A DNA stretch of 9,130 nt. Origin: JAAFHS01 sp031396505 (lineage in GTDB: Bacteria; Pseudomonadota; Alphaproteobacteria; Rhodobacterales; Rhodobacteraceae). Location of the stretch: contig JANNKX010000203.1 of NCBI GenBank assembly GCA_031396505.1, forward strand, positions 1-9,130, read 5' to 3'. Shown here piece by piece: positions 1 through 5,477 of the stretch; within the stretch, counting starts at the first letter, position 1, and each line of letters starts with the position of its first letter. The notes beneath the pieces are model-generated. The model did no database searches, had not been told where the DNA came from, and saw only the letters and a program-made list of their open reading frames with translations. A program made the translations under genes and the position numbers.

Positions 1-27
1 TGGTTACCGTTGGTTTTTGCTTAATGA

Positions 28-70
28 CGGGGGGGGCCGTCGCCCCCCCCCACCCCCCGAGGATATTTGA
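28..70. repeat. G/C homopolymer stem and C-rich intergenic motif
   Basis: The 91 bases left of the first gene hold no supportable gene. They contain a run of G (29-36) that can pair with a run of C (43-51) across a short CCGTCG loop. A second C run follows and leads into CCCCCCGAGGATATTTGA (53-70). I recall very similar C-run plus GAGGATATTT sequences dispersed after genes in Rhodobacterales genomes, but this is memory and not a search result. The stem lies downstream of the molybdenum hydroxylase stop and could help end that transcript. No U-tract follows it on either strand. Confidence 0.4.
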
Positions 71-91
71 ACAGAGAGGAAGACGAAAGGG

Positions 92-2368
92 TCAGGCGTG
101 CTGCAACCACTGCCAGATGCGCATCGGCGTGAACGGCATGTCCACATGCCCCACCCCCCGCACCGCGAGCGCATCCCGCACGGCGTTCGAGACGGCGGCC
201 AGTGCGCCAACCGTGCCCGCCTCACCGCAGCCCTTCATGCCGAACGGGTTGCGCGCGGTGGGCGTCGGTTCGGACGCAAAGCCGATCATCGGCAGGTCAT
301 CCGCGCGCGGCATGCCGTAATCCATGAAGCTGCCCGTCAGCAGTTGGCCCTGCGCATCAAAGACCGCGTTTTCCGTGACGGCCTGACCGAAGCCCTGCGC
401 CACCCCACCATGGATTTGTCCCATCACAAGTGTGGGCGCGATCAGCGTGCCAAAATCATCCACGACCGTATAGCGGTCTATCACCAGCCCACCGGTATCG
501 GGATCAATCTCGACCTCGCAGATATGCACGCCATTGGGGTAACTGCGGCCTTCGATTTCCGTGGTCTGCGCCACATCCAAAAGATCATGCCGCCCCTTGG
601 CGCGTGCAAGCGCCGCCGCCTCGACCAGCGTCAGGCGGTGGTTGGTGCCCGGCGCGCCAAAAGCAAGATCGGCGAAAGCCACGCCATCCACCCCCCATTC
701 GGCGGCCAGAAAAAGCACGAAATCCGCCACCATGCGGGCAACGGTCGCGCGCGTCGCCGTGCCTTGCACGGTGACCGACCGCGACCCGCCGGTGCCGCCG
801 CCGCGTGCAATCCGGTCACTGTCGCCCTGCACGATGCGGATATCCGCCTCGGGGATACCGGTCTGGTCATGCAGCATACGCGCATAGACCGTCTCGTGGC
901 CCTGCCCATTCGATTGCGTGCCCACATAAAGCGTGGCCCCGCCGCCGGCGTCCAACGTGACGCGCGCCGACTCGTCCGGATCGCCAAGAATTGCTTCGAT
1001 GTAGATGCCAAGACCCAAGCCCCGCAGCAGACCCTTTGCTGCACTTGACGCTTGCCGCGCGGCAAAACCCGCCACATCGGCCTCGACGTTTGCGCGCGCC
1101 AGCACACGGTCAAAATCGCCAACGTCGATCACTTCACCCGTCGCTGTCGCATAAGGAAAATCGCGGATGAAATTCCGTTGCCGCAGATCGAACGGGTCCA
1201 CCCCCAGTTCGCGCGCCGCATGATCCATCGCGCGTTCAATCGTCAAAATCGCTTCTGGCCGACCCGCTCCACGATAGGCGTCGACCGGGCAGGTGTTGGT
1301 ATAAACCCCCACCGCGCGCAGCGATGCCGCCTGCACATCGTAAACCCCGGTCAAGACCTTGGCAAACAGTTTGGACTGGATGATCTGGCCTTCTTCCGAA
1401 TTGTAGGCACCTAAATTTGATACCAGATCAACGTGATAGGCGACAATCTTCAGATGCTGGTCGAACCCCAGTTCCACTTGTGCCACAAGATCGCGCCCCG
1501 CGTTGTCCGTCAGCATGCCCTCACCGCGTTCCGACATCCAGCGTACCGGACGCGCGAGGGCACGCGCCGCAGCGGCCACCAGAATCGTTTCGGGATACCC
1601 CATTGCCTTCATGCCGAACCCGCCGCCAACATCAGGGTTCGTGACGCGCACCGCATCCACGTCAAGGCCCAGATGCCGCGCCAGATCGCGCTTGATGTTC
1701 CACACACCTTGCCCGTTCACGCAAACATGCAGCCGCCCTTCGGCCCATTCGGCAAAACAGCCACGCGGCTCCATCGCGTTGGCCATCACGCGGTTATGCA
1801 CCACCTCAAGGCTGATCCGGTGCGCAGCCGCCTCCAGCGCCGCACCCACCGCCCCCGCATCCCCAATCCCATAGTCATAGGCGCAATTGGCTGCGGCCTG
1901 CGGATGGATCGGCTCGCCCCCCAACGCGCGGTCAAGCCAGACCGGCAGATCGTCGATATCAAGGGTGGTCGCCTCGATCGCATCGCGCACCGCATCCGGG
2001 GTATCGCCCACGATCACCGCCACCGCCTCGCCTGCGTAACGCACCACGCCCTGCGCCACGATTGGCCGTACCGGTGCCGCGCCCTGCGTGCCGTCCCGGT
2101 TTTCAACCGTGTTGAACCGCATGTGCAGATCGACACCCATCGCCGCCAGATCATCCGCCGCCAGCGCCAGATGCACCCCCGGAATGTCGCGCGCGCGTTC
2201 CAGATCAAGGCGGCTGATGCGCCCATGCGCCACAGGCGCGCGCAGGAAACCCGCAAACAGCGCGCCTGCAGGTACGATGTCGTCCACAAACCGGCCCTGA
2301 CCCGTCAGGAACCGGGGGTCCTCGCGCCGGGGCATTGGTTGTGCTGCACCAAATTTCGGTCGTTCCAT
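92..2368 (-). CDS. Xanthine dehydrogenase family molybdopterin-binding (large) subunit, form II CoxL-like
   Basis: This 758-residue protein has the length and domain order of the aldehyde oxidase/xanthine dehydrogenase/CO dehydrogenase large subunit: an a/b hammerhead domain (about residues 17-130) followed by the molybdopterin-binding region. Visible cofactor motifs are VGGGFGMK (247-254), GQGHET (488-493), GTGGSRS (525-531) and GMKGCGEAGT (710-719), with E716 at the position of the catalytic glutamate. The active-site loop reads AYRGAGRPE (364-372). This is the form II signature and not the AYRCSFR loop of true CO-oxidising form I CoxL, so the substrate is probably not CO and remains unknown. 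The start at 2368 has an AGGAG ribosome site (2376-2380) seven bases upstream. Partner 2Fe-2S and FAD subunits, normally encoded beside it, are absent from the window. It follows the decarboxylase gene by 83 bp on the same strand. Confidence 0.93.
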   Translation of the reverse strand: MERPKFGAAQPMPRREDPRFLTGQGRFVDDIVPAGALFAGFLRAPVAHGRISRLDLERARDIPGVHLALAADDLAAMGVDLHMRFNTVENRDGTQGAAPVRPIVAQGVVRYAGEAVAVIVGDTPDAVRDAIEATTLDIDDLPVWLDRALGGEPIHPQAAANCAYDYGIGDAGAVGAALEAAAHRISLEVVHNRVMANAMEPRGCFAEWAEGRLHVCVNGQGVWNIKRDLARHLGLDVDAVRVTNPDVGGGFGMKAMGYPETILVAAAARALARPVRWMSERGEGMLTDNAGRDLVAQVELGFDQHLKIVAYHVDLVSNLGAYNSEEGQIIQSKLFAKVLTGVYDVQAASLRAVGVYTNTCPVDAYRGAGRPEAILTIERAMDHAARELGVDPFDLRQRNFIRDFPYATATGEVIDVGDFDRVLARANVEADVAGFAARQASSAAKGLLRGLGLGIYIEAILGDPDESARVTLDAGGGATLYVGTQSNGQGHETVYARMLHDQTGIPEADIRIVQGDSDRIARGGGTGGSRSVTVQGTATRATVARMVADFVLFLAAEWGVDGVAFADLAFGAPGTNHRLTLVEAAALARAKGRHDLLDVAQTTEIEGRSYPNGVHICEVEIDPDTGGLVIDRYTVVDDFGTLIAPTLVMGQIHGGVAQGFGQAVTENAVFDAQGQLLTGSFMDYGMPRADDLPMIGFASEPTPTARNPFGMKGCGEAGTVGALAAVSNAVRDALAVRGVGHVDMPFTPMRIWQWLQHA

Positions 2369-2401
2369 GCCCCGTCTCCTGTCTGCGTCAACAGATAACT
2401 A

Positions 2402-2433
2402 CGCCCCCGGCGGGGATTGTCCAGCCGGGGGCG
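2402..2433 (-). terminator. Perfect 10-bp GC stem between decarboxylase and molybdenum hydroxylase genes
   Basis: CGCCCCCGGC (2402-2411) and GCCGGGGGCG (2424-2433) are exact reverse complements separated by a 12-base loop. The stem begins 18 bases after the decarboxylase stop codon, where a terminator or attenuating hairpin would sit. There is no U-tract after it, so intrinsic termination may be partial. It may separate the decarboxylase transcript from the downstream gene, or only reduce read-through. Confidence 0.55.
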
Positions 2434-2451
2434 CGCGGCAAAGCCGATCCG

Positions 2452-3594
2452 TTACAGCCGAGTCGACAGCACGGTTGCGATCTGCAGATCGCCAAACCCG
2501 TTGAAGCGGGTGTTCGTCGCCACCGAATAGGCCCCGAATCCTTCGAAGATCAGATAGTCATCCTCGGCGATATCGCCCGCCAGCATCACATCGCCCGGCA
2601 GACGGTCAACCGAATCGCAGGTCGGCCCGAAAACGATACGCGGCTGCAACGCGCCGTTGCGGATCACGCCGTTCGGGGCCATCACCGTCGTACGGTCAAT
2701 CACCCCGATCAGCATCAGCTCATTCAGCGCGCCGTAAACCCCGTCGTTCAGAAACACATGCGCATCGTCGCGCACCACCTTCACCCGGTCCGCCAACACG
2801 AATGCATCGCCACACAGGCCGCGCCCCGGCTCGCAAATCAGGGCAGGCCGCGCATCCCCGAACGCCTCACCCGCCACCCGGTCGATCAGCGCGAATGTCG
2901 CCTCCAGCTGCGGCACGACCCCGTTCAGGCGGTGCGAGGGGAACCCGCCGCCCACATTCAGGCGATCAATGCTAACACCCGCCGCCGCCACGATATCGGC
3001 AGCCGCGCGAATGTACGCCTCCCATGCCGCCGGATCGGTGCATTGCGTGCCGGGGTGAAAACACAAGGACGGCACGAACCCGGCCTCCGCCACCCGCGCC
3101 AGCAACATGGACGCCAACTCCACCGTCGCCCCGAACTTCGCGCCAAAGTTATAGGCAGCCCCCGACACCGGCAGTTTGAACCGCACCGCGATTTCGCGCC
3201 CGACGGGCACCATCGCGATCAGCTTTTCCAACTCCGACGCCGAATCCACCGAATAGCTGTCAACGCCATGCGCCACGGCAAACGCTATTTCGTGGCGCGC
3301 GCGCACCGGGTTGTTGTAATGCAAGGCCGCATCCGGCACCAAACGGCGGATCAGCGCGATTTCGAAGGGCGATGCCACATCAAACCCGCGCACACCTGCG
3401 GCAGCCAGATTTTCAATCACCTCTTCACCGGGGTTCGATTTGACCGCATAGGTCACGAAACCGGGGAATCCGTCGATGAACCGCTTGGCCTGTGCCTGCA
3501 ATGCTTGCGGCGCGAAAAACAGCACCGGGTTGTCGGGCTGCGTCGTGCGCAGAAACTCGGTCGGGTTGGTCCAGATTGTCTTTGACAGTCCCAT
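2452..3594 (-). CDS. Fold-type III PLP-dependent decarboxylase, ornithine decarboxylase family
   Basis: The family decarboxylates basic amino acids, giving putrescine from ornithine or cadaverine from lysine, in the cytoplasm. The 380-residue product shows the family landmarks in order: PLP lysine in YAVKSNP (K52), FDVAS (71-75), KFG (153-155), FHPGTQC (179-185), phosphate-binding GGGFP (215-219), EPGRG (255-259), NDGVYG (283-288), GPTCDSVD with C326/D327, and a C-terminal AYS...FNGF (355-367). Two points are odd. The usual HVGSQ loop is HPGTQ, and residues after DGVYG do not match the YDH stretch that carries a substrate-contacting Asp in eukaryotic ornithine decarboxylase, so substrate is uncertain. 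The frame stays open to a TTG at 3651. I chose 3594 because AAGGA (TCCTT at 3603-3607) sits eight bases upstream and conserved sequence begins soon after. It is divergent from the Lrp regulator. Confidence 0.9.
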   Translation of the reverse strand: MGLSKTIWTNPTEFLRTTQPDNPVLFFAPQALQAQAKRFIDGFPGFVTYAVKSNPGEEVIENLAAAGVRGFDVASPFEIALIRRLVPDAALHYNNPVRARHEIAFAVAHGVDSYSVDSASELEKLIAMVPVGREIAVRFKLPVSGAAYNFGAKFGATVELASMLLARVAEAGFVPSLCFHPGTQCTDPAAWEAYIRAAADIVAAAGVSIDRLNVGGGFPSHRLNGVVPQLEATFALIDRVAGEAFGDARPALICEPGRGLCGDAFVLADRVKVVRDDAHVFLNDGVYGALNELMLIGVIDRTTVMAPNGVIRNGALQPRIVFGPTCDSVDRLPGDVMLAGDIAEDDYLIFEGFGAYSVATNTRFNGFGDLQIATVLSTRL

Positions 3595-3632
3595 CGGCGT
3601 GATCCTTTTTGGCCAGCGAAGACGCAAAGCTA

Positions 3633-3693
3633 CCCGTTTGCCGCAACACAAACGCGGGGCACCTGCGTGGTTTTTTCCAACCAGGCCAGGTGC
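3633..3693 (-). promoter_or_regulatory. Structured 5' leader of the decarboxylase: two adjacent hairpins
   Basis: In the mRNA sense (minus strand), hairpin 1 pairs GCACCTG with CAGGTGC (plus-strand arms 3659-3665 and 3687-3693). It continues inward with TGGTT/AACCA (3668-3672 and 3679-3683) around a six-base loop. Hairpin 2 follows directly: CCC-GTTTG pairs with CAAAC-GGG (plus 3633-3640 and 3649-3658) with a two-base bulge. Both lie between the candidate promoter and the ribosome site. Alphaproteobacterial ornithine decarboxylase genes are known to carry the speF leader RNA (Rfam family), so this may be that element or another attenuator. I cannot match its consensus from memory. Confidence 0.45.
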
Positions 3694-3727
3694 GTATGAT
3701 CCGCCCTTTTCCTGAAACTAAGGATGC

Positions 3728-3756
3728 TGCATATGGGGCACAATTTCACCGGACAA
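3728..3756 (-). promoter_or_regulatory. Candidate decarboxylase promoter
   Basis: On the minus strand, TTGTCC (3751-3756) is followed after 17 bases by TATGCA (3728-3733), a weak sigma-70-like pair (4/6 and 3/6 matches). Transcription would start near 3721 and give a leader of about 125 bases that includes both hairpins. This is inferred from pattern alone. Confidence 0.3.
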
Positions 3757-3793
3757 AAGTGCAGAATTGCTGTATCAGGTCATTAAATTGCAG
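3738..3793. promoter_or_regulatory. Three GCA-AATT boxes in the divergent decarboxylase/Lrp promoter region
   Basis: GCACAATTT (3738-3746), GCAGAATTG (3761-3769) and, inverted, AAATTGCAG (3785-3793) resemble one another and sit in an A/T-rich patch of otherwise GC-rich DNA. The first two are 23 bp apart, about two helical turns. Box one falls between the two promoter hexamers proposed for the decarboxylase, and box three is 20 bp before the regulator start. Repeated, phased, degenerate sites next to an Lrp/AsnC gene fit autoregulation plus control of the divergent gene. Binding is an inference. Confidence 0.35.
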
Positions 3794-3812
3794 TGTAGCC
3801 CCGGTAAATTTT

Positions 3813-4244
3813 ATGGATGAACACGATCGCAACATCATCGCCTTTCTGGCGGCCGATGCACGTATGTCGCTGTCCACTCTGGCCCGCCGTTTGAAACTTG
3901 CACGCTCCACTGTGCAGACACGGTTGGAGCGTTTGGAATCAACCGGCATGATCGCGGGCTACACCGTCAAACTGGGCGAGGCTGCCCGCGAAGGCCGCCT
4001 GCGCGCCACCGTTCTGGTGGCGATCGAACCGCGTGCACAAGCCGGAATCCTGATCCGCATGAAGGCGATCCCCGAGATTGAGCGGGTCTATACCACCTCG
4101 GGCCGCTGGGATCTTTTGTTACAGGTGGCCGCCCCCAATACCCGCAGTCTGGACGAGGTGCTGGATCAGATCGGGGCGATGACCGGCGTGAAATCATCCG
4201 AAAGCATGATCCATCTGTCCACGCGTCTGGATCGCGCGATCTAG
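3813..4244 (+). CDS. Lrp/AsnC family transcriptional regulator
   Basis: The 143-residue product has the usual Lrp/AsnC length and layout. An N-terminal winged helix-turn-helix (about residues 4-50) contains SLSTLARRLKLARSTVQTRL in the recognition region, ending in the typical LESTGMIAGY turn. A C-terminal RAM ligand-sensing and oligomerisation domain (about 64-138) includes GRWDLLLQV, with the conserved Gly and Asp. Such proteins bind DNA as octamers or similar assemblies and respond to amino acids. The frame is open upstream to 3609, but MDEHDRNIIA is the standard family start, so 3813 is chosen despite a poor ribosome site. It is divergent from the decarboxylase, whose amino-acid substrate or product is a plausible effector. 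It converges on the TetR gene. Confidence 0.93.
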   Translation: MDEHDRNIIAFLAADARMSLSTLARRLKLARSTVQTRLERLESTGMIAGYTVKLGEAAREGRLRATVLVAIEPRAQAGILIRMKAIPEIERVYTTSGRWDLLLQVAAPNTRSLDEVLDQIGAMTGVKSSESMIHLSTRLDRAI

Positions 4245-4255
4245 AACGGATGACG

Positions 4256-4276
4256 GTCAATCTGATTCAGATTGAC
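4256..4276 (+). terminator. Perfect 10-bp inverted repeat after the Lrp gene
   Basis: GTCAATCTGA (4256-4265) and TCAGATTGAC (4267-4276) are exact reverse complements around a single T. The repeat begins 12 bases after the Lrp stop. In RNA the centre must open to form a small loop. No T-run follows, so it could be a Rho-assisted or processing stem, or a palindromic protein site. Confidence 0.45.
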
Positions 4277-4311
4277 GGTGATCCAAGACAAGAACCACCT
4301 GTGAATACCTG

Positions 4312-4353
4312 CGTGTCATGCGCAATCGGCTAAACCCGATTGCGCACGACACG
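4312..4353 (-). terminator. Long hairpin at the 3' end of the TetR gene
   Basis: CGTGTC-A-TGCGCAATCGG (4312-4329) pairs with CCGATTGCGCA-C-GACACG (4336-4353). This gives 17 base pairs with one A-C mismatch and a six-base CTAAAC loop. It starts two bases beyond the TetR stop codon on the minus strand, the expected place for a terminator, and could act on the converging Lrp transcript as well. It lacks a U-tract. Confidence 0.65.
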
Positions 4354-4355
4354 CT

Positions 4356-4934
4356 CTAAGGCAATGACCGCGCCAGAACGTCACGCAGCACCGCGTCGCG
4401 CATCGCGGGCTCCATCGATGCCACCCCCTTCAGCCGCCCTGCCGACAGCAAATCCGCCAAACCATGCGCCAGCGCCCAGACCGCGGATTCGTCCGCCACC
4501 GTGCGCCCGCCCGCCGCAAACACCAGATCAGTCAGGTGGGTATAGGCCATTGACGCCGCCGCCTGCAGATCGCGTGCGCCGTGGTCGGGCCGCACCGACC
4601 CGAACACCAGCCGGAACAGTGCCGGGCATTCCATCGCAAAATCGATATAGCCCAGCCCCGATGCCACCAGTTGCGCCGCAGGCTCTGCCGCCGCACTTGC
4701 CTGCCGTCGCCCCTGATAGGCCAGCAGCCGACGGTACCCCTCGGCCGCCAGCGCCGTCAGCAACCCATTTGCATCGCTGAAATGATGCGCTGGCGCTGCA
4801 TGGCTGACGCCCGCCCGCTTTGCCACCGCCCGCAGCGAAAACGCCTCGATCCCGCGCGCGTCCAGTTCCGCCTCCGCCGCTGCCAGTAACGCGCTGCGCA
4901 GATCGCCATGGTGATAGGGTTTTTCATCCGTCAT
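4356..4934 (-). CDS. TetR/AcrR family regulator, WHG-domain type
   Basis: The 192-residue product begins with a TetR helix-turn-helix. YHHGDLRSALLAAA (7-20) forms the first helix, FSLRAVAKRAGVSHAAPAHHF (32-52) the DNA-binding helices, and then comes GLLTALAAEGYRRL (57-70). The AGVSHAAPAHHF and AAEGY wording is typical of the subgroup with the WHG C-terminal ligand domain. The frame is open back to 5432, but the extra N-terminal sequence is low-complexity, non-homologous and antisense to the ABA4-like gene, so the ATG at 4934 is preferred. An AAGGGA ribosome-site-like sequence is 2 bases upstream of that ATG, close for a normal site. It is divergent from the two-gene membrane operon and most likely represses it and itself in response to a small hydrophobic ligand. 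The ligand is not evident. Confidence 0.92.
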   Translation of the reverse strand: MTDEKPYHHGDLRSALLAAAEAELDARGIEAFSLRAVAKRAGVSHAAPAHHFSDANGLLTALAAEGYRRLLAYQGRRQASAAAEPAAQLVASGLGYIDFAMECPALFRLVFGSVRPDHGARDLQAAASMAYTHLTDLVFAAGGRTVADESAVWALAHGLADLLSAGRLKGVASMEPAMRDAVLRDVLARSLP

Positions 4935-4941
4935 GATCCCT

Positions 4942-4970
4942 TCAATACGCTGCCATCTATGCGCTGTCAA
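4942..4970 (-). promoter_or_regulatory. Candidate TetR-gene promoter
   Basis: On the minus strand a perfect TTGACA (4965-4970) is followed after exactly 17 bases by TATTGA (4942-4947). A start site would fall almost on the TetR ATG, implying a leaderless or nearly leaderless message. The -10-like box also overlaps the ribosome-site-like sequence, so the true -10 may lie elsewhere. Confidence 0.35.
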
Positions 4971-4986
4971 AATTGCATCTTGACAG
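4964..4986. promoter_or_regulatory. Perfect 7-bp inverted repeat, probable TetR operator with outward -35 boxes
   Basis: CTGTCAA (4964-4970) and TTGACAG (4980-4986) are exact reverse complements with a nine-base spacer, giving a 23-bp site of a size typical for TetR dimers. Each arm contains a TTGACA hexamer pointing outward, one toward the TetR gene and one toward the ABA4-like gene. A second inverted repeat, GACGATG/CATCGTC (4993-4999 and 5015-5021), and ATCTTGAC/GTCAAGAT (4977-4984 and 5019-5026) lie next to it. One bound dimer could block both promoters. Confidence 0.55.
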
Positions 4987-5036
4987 TGACTAGACGATGC
5001 GGCATCCATCCTGACATCGTCAAGATAAAGGTTGCC

Positions 5037-5477
5037 ATGACCCCTGAAGCCATGTTCCAGATCGCCAATCCCATCGCCATGCTGGGCTGGGTCGCATTGA
5101 TTTTCGCCCCCTTCGCCCCGCGCGTTGTCGACATGGCCGCCCATCTTGCCATCCCCATGCTGATGGCGATCGCCTACAGCGCTCTCATCCTCGCCTATTG
5201 GTCCGGTGCCACCGGCGGCTACAGCAGCCTGCCCGATGTCATGACGCTCTTCACCGATCCCCATATCGCCCTTGCCGGATGGGTCCATTACCTCGCCTTT
5301 GATCTGTTCGTCGGCGCCTGGGCCACCCGCACCGCCCGCGCTGCAGGCATCCCCCACCTGCTCGTGCTGCCGCATCTGGTTCTGATCTTCCTGTTCGGCC
5401 CTGCCGGGTTCCTCACCTATTACGCCATGCACTGGGCCTTCCAGATGCGCGCAATCGCCAAAGGAGCATCCACATGA
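5037..5477 (+). CDS. ABA4-like (DUF4281) integral membrane protein
   Basis: The 146-residue protein has about four membrane spans (roughly 5-25, 37-57, 78-96, 106-130). It carries the family wording IANPIAMLGW near the N-terminus, GWVHYLAFDLFVGAW (81-95) and FLFGPAGFL (118-126). Plant ABA4 is needed for neoxanthin formation in carotenoid and abscisic acid synthesis. Bacterial members have no established role, so a carotenoid or other isoprenoid link here is only a guess. The frame is open upstream to 4908, but the ATG at 5037 has AAAGG five bases upstream and starts the conserved part. Its stop overlaps the next start (ATGA), so translation is probably coupled. It is divergent from the TetR gene that likely controls it. 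Confidence 0.88.
   Translation: MTPEAMFQIANPIAMLGWVALIFAPFAPRVVDMAAHLAIPMLMAIAYSALILAYWSGATGGYSSLPDVMTLFTDPHIALAGWVHYLAFDLFVGAWATRTARAAGIPHLLVLPHLVLIFLFGPAGFLTYYAMHWAFQMRAIAKGAST

Noticed and set aside
247..372. Idea that the molybdenum hydroxylase is a true CO dehydrogenase
   Set aside because: The active-site loop encoded in the gene is AYRGAGR (form II) and lacks the Cys-containing AYRCSFR loop needed for the CuMo site.
98..2398. Plus-strand open frames of up to 321 codons opposite the molybdenum hydroxylase
   Set aside because: They are shadows of the real minus-strand gene, with composition typical of antisense frames and no recognisable domains.
2335..3585. 416-codon plus-strand open frame opposite the decarboxylase
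   Set aside because: It is exactly antisense to a gene with all family motifs, is rich in His, Arg and Gln as GC-rich shadow frames are, and starts at a TTG with no ribosome site.
3609..3812. Upstream extension of the Lrp frame
   Set aside because: It would run through the leader hairpins and promoter region of the divergent gene, and the family start MDEHDRN matches 3813.
4935..5432. N-terminal extension of the TetR frame back to 5432
   Set aside because: The extra residues are Gly/Asp/His-rich with no homology I recognise and lie antisense to the ABA4-like coding sequence. The standard TetR start is at 4934.
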